Of a stretch of 64,000 nt of DNA, positions 32,865-41,927 are shown in pieces. The notes under the pieces were generated by a model. That model saw only the letters and a program-made list of their open reading frames with translations. It was not told the origin of the DNA and searched no databases. Within the stretch, counting starts at the first letter, position 1, and every line of letters begins with the position of its first letter. Source of the DNA: Mesorhizobium sp. 131-2-1 (GTDB lineage: Bacteria; Pseudomonadota; Alphaproteobacteria; Rhizobiales; Rhizobiaceae); assembly GCF_016756535.1 (NCBI RefSeq), contig NZ_AP023247.1, forward strand, positions 3,658,501 through 3,722,500, in the 5' to 3' direction. The translations under genes were made by a program, and so were the position numbers.

Positions 32865-33581
32865 CTATTCGCGTTCGCCGGTGAAGTTCAGCAGCAGCTG
32901 GAAGATGTTGACGAAGTTCAAATAGAGCGAGAAGGCGCCGAAAACGGCCAGCTTCTGCTGCGATTCTGCGTCGAAATTCTCGGCATACTGCTCCTTGATC
33001 GTCTGGGTATCCCAGGCGGTGAGCCCGATGAACACGGCGATGCCGATCACCGAGATGGCGAACTGCAGCGCGGTCGAGCCGAGGAACAGGTTGACGAGGC
33101 TGGCGATCACCACGCCGATGAGGCCCATGATCAGGAACGACGAGAACTGCGTCAGGTCGCGCCTGGTCGTATAGCCATAAAGGCTTGTCGCGCCGAACAT
33201 GGTGGCGGCGATGAAGAAGGTGCGCGCGATGCTGGTGCCGGTGAAGACCAGGAACACCGAAGCCAGCGACAGGCCCATGACGGCGCAGAAGGCCCAGAAC
33301 ATCGCCTGCGCGCTGGCCGCCGACATGGTCTGCATGCGGAACGAGAACAACAGCACGAAGGCGAGCGGCGCGAGCATCACCACCCATTTCAGCGGGCTGG
33401 AGAAGATCGGTACGTAGAGCGCCGGCGTCGAGGCCACGGCGAAGGCGATAGCGCCGGTGACGACGAGGCCAAGGCCCATATAGTTGTAGACGCGCAGCAT
33501 ATGCTGGCGCAGGCCCTCGTCGTAGAGGGCGCCGGTTCGGGCGCCGCTGCCCGCGCGATATCCCAGATTGGGGGTATTCAT
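32865..33581 (-). CDS. Bax inhibitor-1/YccA family membrane protein
   Basis: 238 residues with seven hydrophobic helices and the family signature region around L-T-A-W-D-T-Q-T-I-K near the last helices. Bacterial members (YbhL, YccA, YetJ) include a proton/calcium leak channel and an FtsH inhibitor; which applies here is not known. The N-terminal 30 residues are cytoplasmic and glycine-rich. The gene is flanked downstream by a GC-rich hairpin. Confidence 0.92.
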   Translation of the reverse strand: MNTPNLGYRAGSGARTGALYDEGLRQHMLRVYNYMGLGLVVTGAIAFAVASTPALYVPIFSSPLKWVVMLAPLAFVLLFSFRMQTMSAASAQAMFWAFCAVMGLSLASVFLVFTGTSIARTFFIAATMFGATSLYGYTTRRDLTQFSSFLIMGLIGVVIASLVNLFLGSTALQFAISVIGIAVFIGLTAWDTQTIKEQYAENFDAESQQKLAVFGAFSLYLNFVNIFQLLLNFTGERE

Positions 33582-33602
33582 GTTCAGTCTCCTTGGTTGA
33601 TC

Positions 33603-34373
33603 TCAGTAAAGCGTGCGGGCGAGCGTTTCGGCGGCGCGGTCGAGGTTGCGCGCATCGCTGCGCGCGACGACGGCGTAGGCGACCTCGCCGATCTGGAAAT
33701 AGGCCGAGGAAATATCGCCCGAGGGCGCAACGGCCGGCTTCACCACGTCAAAGGTTCCGGGCCTGATGGCGAACAGCGAGACGAGGCCGAGATCCCTGGT
33801 TTCGAGCGCCATCTCGACGCTCGGCCCGAAGCGCGACGGATAGATCTGCACGTCGCGCACCTTCCAGTCGACGGGCAGCGACGGCATGACGATCGCGGTC
33901 GCGGCACGGATTTCACCGGGGTTATAGTCCGGCGCTTCCCGCTGGGAGGTCATCGCCTCGCGCATCAGCGTCGTCCGGTGCGCCCTCACCGCCTCTTCAA
34001 CATAGGCCGGCGGCTGGGTGGAAGCGACGACCTTGGTCACCGCGACCGGTCCGAAAATACCGTTCGCCAGCCAACCGGCGGCGATCAGGATGGCCGCCGC
34101 TGCCGCCCGCTGCAGCATACCGAAGAAGCGGTCGCGGCCAAGCCCGCGCTCCAGCCGTCGTGCCGCCTCGGTCGTTGCCGGCCGCACCATGCCCTTGCCG
34201 GCGAGCGCCACGCGCAGCTCATCGCGCGTCCTGAGGTCGGACATGACGCGCGCGGCCACCTCCGGCCGGGTGGACAGGAATGCCTCCACCTCGATGCGGC
34301 GAGCCACTTCCAACTGGTCGTCGACATAGGCGTCGAGATCGGCGTCGGTCACGGGATCGAGCATTGCGTTCAT
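33603..34373 (-). CDS. membrane anti-sigma factor
   Basis: The 256-residue protein has an N-terminal cytoplasmic sigma-binding segment (D-L-D-A-Y-V-D-D-Q-L). A single membrane helix lies at about 88-106, and a periplasmic domain of about 145 residues follows. No H-x(3)-C-x(2)-C zinc motif is present, so it is a zinc-free type. It overlaps the ECF sigma gene by four bases, the standard arrangement for a cognate pair. The signal that releases sigma is unknown. Confidence 0.88.
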   Translation of the reverse strand: MNAMLDPVTDADLDAYVDDQLEVARRIEVEAFLSTRPEVAARVMSDLRTRDELRVALAGKGMVRPATTEAARRLERGLGRDRFFGMLQRAAAAAILIAAGWLANGIFGPVAVTKVVASTQPPAYVEEAVRAHRTTLMREAMTSQREAPDYNPGEIRAATAIVMPSLPVDWKVRDVQIYPSRFGPSVEMALETRDLGLVSLFAIRPGTFDVVKPAVAPSGDISSAYFQIGEVAYAVVARSDARNLDRAAETLARTLY

Positions 34374-34900
34374 CGCTCACCTCTGACGATCCTGAGATGG
34401 TTCTTGCCGGCGGGTGCGGCCTCCTCCATCTCGCGCAGCGCCGCGCGGGCCCGGCCGATGCGCGACATCAGCGTTCCCAGCGGCACGCCGCTGACCTCGG
34501 CCGCCTGGGCGTAGCTCAGCCCCTCGATGGCGACGAGATGCAGCGCCGAGCGCTGCTCCTCCGGCAGGGATAAAAAGGCCGTCCGCACCTGCGCCAGGCG
34601 GACCGAATGGTCCTGGGGCGCCGGCGTGGTGCTGTCGGCAAGGTATCCGGCCTGCTCGACGCGCGCCGCTTCCGACCGGCGTGAGCGGACACCGTCGATG
34701 AAGGCGTTGTGGACGATCGCGAGCAGCCAGGCGCGCAGGTTGCTGCCGGCGCGAAAGGTAGCGCGCCGCTCATAGGCGCGCACCAACGCGTCATGCACCA
34801 GGTCCTCGGCCTCCGTGCTGTCGCGCGTCAGCGAGCGCGCATAGCGGCGCAGCGAACCGAGCTGTCCGACGATATCGAAGCGAGGCATCGACCGTTTCAT
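34370..34900 (-). CDS. ECF-type RNA polymerase sigma factor
   Basis: The 176-residue protein has sigma region 2 (Y-A-R-S-L-T-R-D, D-L-V-H-D-A-L-V-R-A-Y, L-R-A-W-L-L-A-I-V-H-N) and region 4 (L-P-E-E-Q-R-S-A-L and A-E-V-S-G-V-P-L-G-T-L-M-S-R). It directs polymerase to stress promoters under control of the downstream anti-sigma protein. No autoregulatory -35/-10 pair could be identified upstream by eye. Confidence 0.92.
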   Translation of the reverse strand: MKRSMPRFDIVGQLGSLRRYARSLTRDSTEAEDLVHDALVRAYERRATFRAGSNLRAWLLAIVHNAFIDGVRSRRSEAARVEQAGYLADSTTPAPQDHSVRLAQVRTAFLSLPEEQRSALHLVAIEGLSYAQAAEVSGVPLGTLMSRIGRARAALREMEEAAPAGKNHLRIVRGER

Positions 34901-34976
34901 GCCCTGTTTACGGAGCAGGGCAAGGTTTTAATCCCGCTGCTGGCGTCTTTTTTGGATGATGCGGGCCCACCGGCGT

Positions 34977-35789
34977 TCAGGGCCTCTCGCCGCGCCGGAG
35001 CCTTCCCTCGATCGCGGCGATGACCGGCATCAGGTCGGCGACGCCGTTGACGACATAGTGCGCGCCGGCGGCGCTGAGTTTCGCCTGCGCCTCGGCCCGC
35101 TTGATGCGGAAGACGTCCGGCGCCAGCGCCTGGGTCTCGGCCAGCGTATGACCGAAGACATTGCCGGTCACCGCCACGCCGACCGTCCAGGCGCCGGCAT
35201 TGAGGCCTTCGGCGATGCCGACCTCGGTGTCGTCGACCTTGACGGCGAGCCAGGGCGGATAGACGCCGAGCTCGGTCAGCGCCTTCCACAGCATGAACGG
35301 CGTCGGCCTGCCGTCCGGCGTGTCGCCGGTGCAGACCAGGCAGTCCGGCGAGAACCCCTGCCCGGCGGCGACCGGCAGGATCTCGGCCATGATGTCGCGC
35401 GTGTAGCCGGTGGTCGAGCCGATCTTGAGGCCGCGCGCGCGGAGCGCCGATACCACGTCGGCAACGCCCGGGATGACATCCGAGAAGCGCGCCGCGACCG
35501 CCCGATTCTTCGGCACGAACACGTCGTAGACGGCGTCGATATCCGCCTCGGTCGGCGCGTGGCCGTGCTGCTTCGTCCAGGCTTTAGCTATCCGGGGCAG
35601 CGCCATCAGGGCCGCGATATGCGGGCGCTTGGCCATGCCCATCGGCCCGCGCGCCTCCTCGATGGTGATCGCCACGCCGAACTCTGCGAAGGCTTCGACG
35701 AACACCCCCATCGGCGCCAGCGAGCCGTGGTCGACCACGGTGCCGGCCCAGTCGAACACCACGGCGCGCAGCAAACCTTGTGTCGTCAT
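34977..35789 (-). CDS. phnX: phosphonoacetaldehyde hydrolase
   Basis: The 270-residue HAD-superfamily enzyme has nucleophile D13 in D-W-A-G-T and the cap-domain lysine K54 in G-M-A-K-R-P-H-I that forms the Schiff base. It also has T-T-G-Y-T and V-K-V-D-D-T. It cleaves phosphonoacetaldehyde to acetaldehyde and phosphate. It is coupled (4-base overlap) to an FAD oxidoreductase. No phnW (AEP transaminase) is nearby. Confidence 0.92.
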   Translation of the reverse strand: MTTQGLLRAVVFDWAGTVVDHGSLAPMGVFVEAFAEFGVAITIEEARGPMGMAKRPHIAALMALPRIAKAWTKQHGHAPTEADIDAVYDVFVPKNRAVAARFSDVIPGVADVVSALRARGLKIGSTTGYTRDIMAEILPVAAGQGFSPDCLVCTGDTPDGRPTPFMLWKALTELGVYPPWLAVKVDDTEVGIAEGLNAGAWTVGVAVTGNVFGHTLAETQALAPDVFRIKRAEAQAKLSAAGAHYVVNGVADLMPVIAAIEGRLRRGERP

Positions 35790-36937
35790 GCGATCTTCCT
35801 TGCTTCTGCCGCGCCGAACAGCTCTGCGATCACCTCTTCGGCGATCGCAAACGAGGTGCTGGCGCCGGTGCCGCTGGTGATCATCACCAGCCGCACATCC
35901 TCATGCGGCGCATCGGCGAACATAGTGCGGTCGGCAGCCGATGCGTAAATGCCGGTCCAGCGTTCGATCACGGCGGGCGGCGGGGTGCCGAACACGGCGC
36001 TGAATTCTTCCAGGATGATCTCATCGACCCGCTCGGAGGCGAACGGATACGGCGTCGTTGCATAGTGGTGGGAGTCGCCCACCACCAGGGTGCCGTCGGC
36101 GCTCTGCACCACGATCAGATGCACGCCATTGTCCAGCGCGTCGCGCTGATCGCTCTCCAGCCGGCGCCGCAGGGCTGCCGCCTCCGGCAAGGCGGCATAG
36201 CCGGCGTAGCGGGCGAGGCCGAGGTCGGACATGACCGACGCCGGCAGCGGGAAGCCAGGATCGGCAAGGCGCATCATCTGCAGCTTGCAGCGCGTGACGG
36301 AATATTGCGCGATGCGCTCGGGATAGAGCGTCGCCAGGTCGTCGCCCGGACAGACGACCACCTTGCCGGCCTGCACCCTACCCCGGCTCGTCACGATATC
36401 GGGCGGCTCGATCGCACGCACCGCCGTTTCGCGGTGGAATTCGACGCCGTGCTTTTCAGCGAGCCAGGCGGCAAGCAGCGGGATCGCCCAGCGCGACTCG
36501 ACACGCACCTCATGCGGGCTCCACAGGCCACCGGCGAACCCTTCCCCGCCAAGACCAGGAAAGTCGCGGCGAAGCTCTCCGGGTTCGAGCAGCTTGCAGT
36601 CCTCGCCCATCTCCGTTTGCAGGAAGGCCTCGATCACCGCCCTCGCCTCCGGGCGGCGCGCGACGACAACCGTGCCGCGCTGGAGGATGTCGATGCCGGC
36701 GGGGCCAGCCACCTCACGCCAGATATCGCGGGAGCGCATGGCCCGGCGCCACACCTGGCCCCGCTCCTGGCCGCTGACGGTGATGAAGCCGAAATTGCGC
36801 ACCGAAGCGCCATTGGCTTGCGCATCGCGGTCGATGACGACGACGCTGAGGCCGCGGCGAACGGCGGCCAGCGCATGCGCCAGGCCGACAATGCCGGCGC
36901 CGACGATGGCGAGATCGAATTCTTGCTGCCGGCTCAT
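35786..36937 (-). CDS. FAD-dependent amine oxidase-like enzyme of a phosphonate operon
   Basis: The 383-residue DAO-type flavoprotein has the FAD motif G-A-G-I-V-G-L-A-H near residues 12-20 and a glycine-oxidase-like layout. The D-S-H-H-Y loop and C-terminal T-S-G-T-G-A-S-T also match. This family (TIGR03364 in my recollection) recurs beside phnX, which suggests it makes phosphonoacetaldehyde by oxidising 2-aminoethylphosphonate or an N-methylated form. It starts at ATG 36937 and overlaps phnX by four bases. Substrate is inference from context. Confidence 0.82.
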   Translation of the reverse strand: MSRQQEFDLAIVGAGIVGLAHALAAVRRGLSVVVIDRDAQANGASVRNFGFITVSGQERGQVWRRAMRSRDIWREVAGPAGIDILQRGTVVVARRPEARAVIEAFLQTEMGEDCKLLEPGELRRDFPGLGGEGFAGGLWSPHEVRVESRWAIPLLAAWLAEKHGVEFHRETAVRAIEPPDIVTSRGRVQAGKVVVCPGDDLATLYPERIAQYSVTRCKLQMMRLADPGFPLPASVMSDLGLARYAGYAALPEAAALRRRLESDQRDALDNGVHLIVVQSADGTLVVGDSHHYATTPYPFASERVDEIILEEFSAVFGTPPPAVIERWTGIYASAADRTMFADAPHEDVRLVMITSGTGASTSFAIAEEVIAELFGAAEARKIA

Positions 36938-37087
36938 CAGTTTTCCATGCTCGGGGACGTTCCATTGAAACTACGCCGATGTGACAGGAACGTGTAGGGC
37001 AGCGCGGTCTCAAGGTCGATGCAATCGAAAAGCGCTGGCGGAGCGCGGCCGTTTTGCGTATCACTCCGCCGCCATTGGAGCCTTGTG

Positions 37088-38272
37088 ATGTTTGAAACCC
37101 TGCAGCCCGCCCCCGCCGACAAGATCCTTGCGCTGATTGGCCTTTATCGCGCCGATCCGCGTCCGAGCAAGGTCGACCTCGGCGTCGGCGTCTACAAGGA
37201 TCGCGACGGCAAGACGCCGGTGATGCGCGCCGTGCGCGAGGCCGAAAAGCGGCTGCTGCAGAGCCAGGATACCAAGACCTATCTCGGCCTTGCCGGCGAC
37301 ACGGGCTTCAACGCGGCAATGGCCAAGCTCACCTTTGGTGACAATGCGGACCTCTCGCGCATCCGCACAGCGCAGGCGCCGGGCGGCTCCGGCGCGCTCA
37401 GGCTGGTGGCCGAGCTCTTGCAGCGTACCCGTCCTGGCGCGACGGTGTGGCTGTCCGATCCGACCTGGCCGAACCACATGCCGGTGATGCGCGCCGCCGG
37501 CCTGCAGATCCGCGACTATCCCTATTTCGACGCCGCTTCCGGCTCTGTGCGCTTCAAGGACATGCTGGCGGCCCTGCGGACGGCCGAACGCGGCGATGTG
37601 GTGCTGCTGCATGGCTGCTGCCACAATCCGACCGGCGCCAATCTCGACGCCGCGCAGTGGGCCGAGGTCGCCGATCTCGTCGTCGAGCGCGGCCTGCTGC
37701 CGTTCGTCGACATCGCCTATCAGGGCTTTGGCGAGGGCCTCGATGCCGATGCGGCAGGGCTGCGCCTGCTAGCCGCCAAGGTTCCGGAAATGGTCGTCGC
37801 CTCGAGCTGCTCGAAGAACTTCGCCGTCTACCGCGACCGCGTCGGCGCGGCGATGATCCTGGCAAAGGACGGCGCTGAGGCCGATGTGGCGATGAGCCAG
37901 ATGCTGTCGGCGGCGCGCGCCATGTATTCGATGCCGCCGGACCATGGCGCGGCGGCGGTGCGCATCGTGCTCGAAGACGCCGCTTTGCGCGCCGACTGGC
38001 AGGCCGAGCTCGAGGAGATGCGGCTGCGCATGCTGCGGCTGCGCGTCGCCTTCGCCGAGGCGCTGCGCCGGCAGTCCAATTCCGACCGCTTCGATTTCGT
38101 CGCCAGCCATCGCGGCATGTTCTCGCGCCTCGGCCTTTCGGAAGCCCAGGTCGAGCGGCTGCGCACCGAGCACGCCATCTATATGGTCGGCGACAGCCGC
38201 ATCAACGTGGCTGGTCTGCCCGAGGAAGGCATGGACGCGCTGGCCAAGGCGATTGTTTCGGTTTTGGACTGA
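37088..38272 (+). CDS. aromatic/aspartate aminotransferase (class I, type Ib)
   Basis: 394 residues from ATG 37088, the start of the family N-terminus (M-F-E-T-L). The PLP lysine is in S-S-C-S-K-N-F-A-V-Y-R; the phosphate-binding arginine follows in Y-R-D-R-V-G. The H-G-C-C-H-N-P-T-G motif and C-terminal V-G-D-S-R-I-N are TyrB/AspC-like. It transfers amino groups between aromatic or acidic amino acids and 2-oxoglutarate. It is divergent from the phosphonate pair; whether it participates there is open. Confidence 0.92.
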   Translation: MFETLQPAPADKILALIGLYRADPRPSKVDLGVGVYKDRDGKTPVMRAVREAEKRLLQSQDTKTYLGLAGDTGFNAAMAKLTFGDNADLSRIRTAQAPGGSGALRLVAELLQRTRPGATVWLSDPTWPNHMPVMRAAGLQIRDYPYFDAASGSVRFKDMLAALRTAERGDVVLLHGCCHNPTGANLDAAQWAEVADLVVERGLLPFVDIAYQGFGEGLDADAAGLRLLAAKVPEMVVASSCSKNFAVYRDRVGAAMILAKDGAEADVAMSQMLSAARAMYSMPPDHGAAAVRIVLEDAALRADWQAELEEMRLRMLRLRVAFAEALRRQSNSDRFDFVASHRGMFSRLGLSEAQVERLRTEHAIYMVGDSRINVAGLPEEGMDALAKAIVSVLD

Positions 38273-38354
38273 AGTCTCGCGCAACTGTGGACAATAGGCT
38301 TTTGGCAGTCGGCGGGATTGGTCGCCTGCCTCTGCGCGCGCTAGGGTTTGCAGC

Positions 38355-39179
38355 ATGAAGCCCTCCAAGGATATTTCCCGGCTGATCGAGATCATGGCGG
38401 CGCTCAGGGCCCCGAAGACCGGCTGCCCCTGGGATATCGAGCAGAATTTCTCGACCATCGCGCCCTACACGATCGAGGAAGCCTACGAGGTGGCAGACGC
38501 CATTGCGCGCGGCGATTTCGACGATCTGCGCGAGGAGCTCGGCGACCTGCTGCTGCAGGTTGTCTACCACGCGCAAATGGCTGAAGAGGTTGGCGAATTC
38601 GCCTTCGGCGACGTCGTCGAGGCGATCACCACCAAGATGATCCGTCGCCATCCGCATGTCTTCGGCGACGAGGAGGCGCGCAGCGCCGGCATGGCCAAGG
38701 GCATGTGGGAAAAGATCAAGGCGGTGGAGAAGGCGGAGAAGCGCGATGCGCGTCTCGCCCGCGGGCTCGACCCCGAGGACAACGGCAAAGGGTTCCTAGA
38801 TAGCGTGCCGGTCGCGCTGCCCGCGCTGACCCGGGCGCTCAAGCTGCAGGAAAAGGCGGCTCGGGTCGGCTTCGACTGGAGCGAGGCGGCGCCCATTCTC
38901 GACAAGATCGAGGAGGAGATCGGCGAATTGCGGGAAGCACTCGCCACCGGCGACGCAGCCCCCATCAAGGACGAGTTCGGCGACATGTTGTTTGCCGTCG
39001 TCAATCTCGGCCGCCATCTCAAGCTCGACGCCGAAGCCGCGCTCAGCGGCACCAACGAGAAATTCCGCACCCGCTTCCACTATGTCGAGCAGGCGCTGGA
39101 AGGCTCCGGCAGTTCGTTGGAAAAGGCGACGCTGGACGAGATGGAAGCGCTCTGGCAGCAGGCCAAGGGCGCGAAATAA
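38355..39179 (+). CDS. mazG: nucleoside triphosphate pyrophosphohydrolase MazG
   Basis: The 274-residue protein has two all-alpha NTP-PPase domains. The first has C-P-W-D and E-E-A-Y-E-V-A-D-A-I...E-E-L-G-D-L-L-L-Q; the second has E-E-I-G-E-L-R-E-A and D-E-F-G-D-M-L-F-A. Mg2+ ligands E/E/D are present in both. It hydrolyses abnormal dNTPs and, in E. coli, lowers ppGpp under starvation. It converges with hflX, leaving only 6 bases between the stops. Confidence 0.95.
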   Translation: MKPSKDISRLIEIMAALRAPKTGCPWDIEQNFSTIAPYTIEEAYEVADAIARGDFDDLREELGDLLLQVVYHAQMAEEVGEFAFGDVVEAITTKMIRRHPHVFGDEEARSAGMAKGMWEKIKAVEKAEKRDARLARGLDPEDNGKGFLDSVPVALPALTRALKLQEKAARVGFDWSEAAPILDKIEEEIGELREALATGDAAPIKDEFGDMLFAVVNLGRHLKLDAEAALSGTNEKFRTRFHYVEQALEGSGSSLEKATLDEMEALWQQAKGAK

Positions 39180-39185
39180 CCAGGC

Positions 39186-40574
39186 TCAGCCGTTGTTCTT
39201 ACGGTGCAATCGGCTGTCGATCTCTTGCCGCGCGCTGTGTGTGGCATTGATCGACATGGTCACGCTGCCGTCCTCATTGTCGGCCCGCGAAACGACGTCG
39301 CCATTGCGGTAGAGCCAGTCGACGAGACCGAACTGGGCCGGCGTCAACGTCAATGTCAGCGTTTCCAGCTCGCCCGACATCCTGGTCTCGATGATCGCCT
39401 TAAGGGCATCGATGCCCTCGCCGGTGACAGCCGATATGGCGACCGGCGGCGCCTTGGCGGCGGCACCATCGGCCAATAGCCGTTCCCGATTGCCCTCGTC
39501 GAGCAGGTCGATCTTGTTCCAGACCTCGATGACGCGCTTGGTATCGCCGGCATCGACGCCGAGGTCGGCCAGGATGCGCTCGACATCCTCGGCTTGCGCC
39601 GCCGTATCGGGATCCGAGATGTCGCGCAGGTGGATGACAAGATCCGCCTCGACCACCTCTTCCAGCGTCGCCCGGAAGGCGGCGACCAGATGCGTCGGCA
39701 GGTCCGAGATGAACCCGACCGTGTCCGACAGGATGACCGGCGTGCCATGCGGCAGCCGCACGCGGCGCAGCGTCGGGTCGAGCGTGGCGAACAGCATGTC
39801 TTCCGCCAGCACCCCTGCCCCGGTCAGCTTGTTGAACAGCGTCGACTTGCCGGCATTGGTGTAGCCGACGATCGCCACCACCGGGAATGGCACCTTCTTG
39901 CGCTTGGCGCGGTGCAGGTCGCGGGTGCGACGCACGGTTTCCAGCTCGTGCTTCAGCTTGATGATCTTTTCCTGCAACTGCCGCCGGTCGGATTCGATCT
40001 GCGTTTCACCGGGACCGCCGAGGAAGCCGGCGCCGCCGCGCTGGCGTTCGAGGTGGGTCCAGCTCCGCACGAGGCGACCCTTCTGGTAGTTGAGGTGGGC
40101 AAGCTCGACCTGCAGCGTGCCTTCCTTGGTGCGGGCGCGCTCGCCGAAGATCTCCAGGATCAGCCCGGTGCGGTCGAGCACCTTGGCGTTGAATTCCTTC
40201 TCGAGATTGCGCTGCTGCACCGGCGTCAGCGGATGGTCGACGATGACCAGTTCCGCGTGGCGCTCCTTCACGATATCGGCGAACTCCGCCACCTTGCCGC
40301 TGCCAAGCAAGGTGGCCGGGCGCGGATCGGTGACGGTCACCACTGCGGTATGGACCGGATCGAGGTCGATGGCGCCGGCGAGGCCGACCGCTTCGTCATG
40401 GCGGGCCTGGGCGGAACGCGTCAGACGCGGCCGATTGGTCTCGTCCTCGCCGCGCGCCTGGCGGGTAAGCACGGGCACAATAACAACGGCCCGGGTCGGA
40501 GCTTTGTCTTCCGGCCTCAGCTGATGCGCTGGTTTCCCGCGGACGCTGCGGTCCGCGTCTTTCTCACGTGCCAA
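39186..40574 (-). CDS. hflX: ribosome-associated GTPase HflX
   Basis: The 462-residue protein has an N-terminal HflX domain with G-S-G-K-V-A-E and G-G-P-G-E-T-Q-I-E-S-D-R-R. Its GTPase domain shows G-Y-T-N-A-G-K-S-T (G1), D-T-V-G-F (G3) and N-K-I-D (G4). It splits stalled or heat-damaged ribosomes. The start codon reads TTG at 40574, directly abutting the hfq stop, so hflX translation probably depends on hfq translation. The adjacent hfq is the usual partner. Confidence 0.95.
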   Translation of the reverse strand: MAREKDADRSVRGKPAHQLRPEDKAPTRAVVIVPVLTRQARGEDETNRPRLTRSAQARHDEAVGLAGAIDLDPVHTAVVTVTDPRPATLLGSGKVAEFADIVKERHAELVIVDHPLTPVQQRNLEKEFNAKVLDRTGLILEIFGERARTKEGTLQVELAHLNYQKGRLVRSWTHLERQRGGAGFLGGPGETQIESDRRQLQEKIIKLKHELETVRRTRDLHRAKRKKVPFPVVAIVGYTNAGKSTLFNKLTGAGVLAEDMLFATLDPTLRRVRLPHGTPVILSDTVGFISDLPTHLVAAFRATLEEVVEADLVIHLRDISDPDTAAQAEDVERILADLGVDAGDTKRVIEVWNKIDLLDEGNRERLLADGAAAKAPPVAISAVTGEGIDALKAIIETRMSGELETLTLTLTPAQFGLVDWLYRNGDVVSRADNEDGSVTMSINATHSARQEIDSRLHRKNNG

Positions 40575-40820
40575 TCAGGCGCCCTGGCCTTCCTCGCCAT
40601 CGAACATCTGAACCGGCTGGCTCGGCATGATCGTGGAAATGGCGTGCTTGTAGACAAGCTGGGAGTGCCCGTCACGCCGCAACAACACACAAAAATTGTC
40701 GAACGAGGTGACCACGCCAGTCAGCTTCACGCCGTTGATGAGGAAGATGGTGAGTGGATTTTTGCTCTTGCGAACTGAATTCAGGAACAGGTCCTGAAGG
40801 TTTTGCGATCGTTCCGCCAT
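40575..40820 (-). CDS. hfq: RNA chaperone Hfq
   Basis: 81 residues from ATG 40820. The Sm1 region ([22 protein letters not shown]) and Sm2 motif ([10 protein letters not shown]) are intact. The C-terminal tail is short, as in other rhizobia. The hexamer pairs sRNAs with mRNAs; in rhizobia it controls nitrogen-fixation regulators such as NifA. A longer frame to 40880 lacks family resemblance. Confidence 0.97.
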   Translation of the reverse strand: MAERSQNLQDLFLNSVRKSKNPLTIFLINGVKLTGVVTSFDNFCVLLRRDGHSQLVYKHAISTIMPSQPVQMFDGEEGQGA

Positions 40821-40964
40821 TGTTCTTGTCTTTCGCCGATCCCCTTCGGTTTGCAGCCAATGCGCCAATTTATCCGGCACATGTCAAGCGCGCAAACACC
40901 CTCTTGTCGTCAATAACGACAAGCAGAACGAGATATATTGATTTTCATTCCATCTTTGCGGTTA

Positions 40965-41828
40965 TCAGGCCGGACTTTTTTCCGCAACGTCAAAAAAGGC
41001 TTGGCGCAACGAAAGTGTCATGGAACCGGGGTGGCCATTGGCAACCGGAGCGCCGTCGATTGCCACGATCGGCATGGCGATCGTGGTCGCGGAACTGATG
41101 AAGGCCTCGCGCGCCGCCTTGGCCTCGGCGACCGAAAACTTGCGTTCCTCGATCGTCAGGCCAAGCTTGGCGGCTACGTCGAACAGCGTCGTGCGGGTGA
41201 TGCCGCGCAGGATTCCGTGCTCGGCGGGCCGCGTCACCAGCACGCCGTCCCTGGTGACGATCCAGGCGTTGGAGGAGCCGCCCTCGGTGACCATGCCGTC
41301 GGTGTCGACGAACCACGCCTCCTGGGCGCCGGCTTCCTTGGCCTTCTGCTTGGCCAGCACGTTGGGCAGCAGGCCAGTGCTCTTGATATCGACCCGGTCC
41401 CAGCGGTTCTCCGGCACGGTGATGACCTTGATGCCGGTCTCGGCCCGCCTCGCCGCGGCGGCCGGATCGGCCTTCCTGGCGGTCACCACCAGCGACGGCC
41501 TAGTGCCGGGCGCCGGGAAGAAGAACTCGCGGCTGGCGACGCCACGCGTCACCTGGACATAGACGAGGCCGTTGACGACATGGTTGCGGCGCACCACCTC
41601 GCGCAGGATGAGCGGCAGCACGCGCTGCGTCACCGGCCAGTCGATCGACAGTTCGGCAAGCGACCGGCCCAGGCGGCCGAGGTGGCGCGGCATGTCGACG
41701 ATGAAGCCGCGCGCCACCTCGCAGACCTCATAGACGCCGTCGGCGAACTGATAGCCGCGATCCTCGATATGCACGGAAGCGTCGGCATGGGCGACATAGC
41801 GCCCGTTCACATAGGCAATGCGCGGCAT
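40965..41828 (-). CDS. dat: D-amino-acid aminotransferase (PLP class IV)
   Basis: The 287-residue branched-chain/D-amino-acid transaminase-like fold has the N-terminal Y-V-N-G-R-Y-V-A-H-A-D and E-D-R-G-Y-Q-F-A-D-G-V-Y-E. It also shows V-R-R-N-H-V-V-N and the cofactor-binding T-E-G-G-S-S-N. It interconverts D-alanine and D-glutamate through 2-oxo acids for peptidoglycan. The place between ntrX and hfq is conserved in rhizobia. Substrate assignment rests on family and context. Confidence 0.9.
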   Translation of the reverse strand: MPRIAYVNGRYVAHADASVHIEDRGYQFADGVYEVCEVARGFIVDMPRHLGRLGRSLAELSIDWPVTQRVLPLILREVVRRNHVVNGLVYVQVTRGVASREFFFPAPGTRPSLVVTARKADPAAAARRAETGIKVITVPENRWDRVDIKSTGLLPNVLAKQKAKEAGAQEAWFVDTDGMVTEGGSSNAWIVTRDGVLVTRPAEHGILRGITRTTLFDVAAKLGLTIEERKFSVAEAKAAREAFISSATTIAMPIVAIDGAPVANGHPGSMTLSLRQAFFDVAEKSPA

Positions 41829-41927
41829 GGATCACCCCTGAAGACTTTCGGTTTGTTTAAGCGATTCCGCCGCGGCCGTAACCGGCATTTGGCCGGCCGG
41901 GCGCTGCTGGACCAACAACAGCTGTCC

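Noticed and set aside
32805..34514. 569-residue plus-strand frame
   Set aside because: Antisense to the Bax-inhibitor and anti-sigma genes; rich in His, Arg, Glu and Gly with no recognisable fold.
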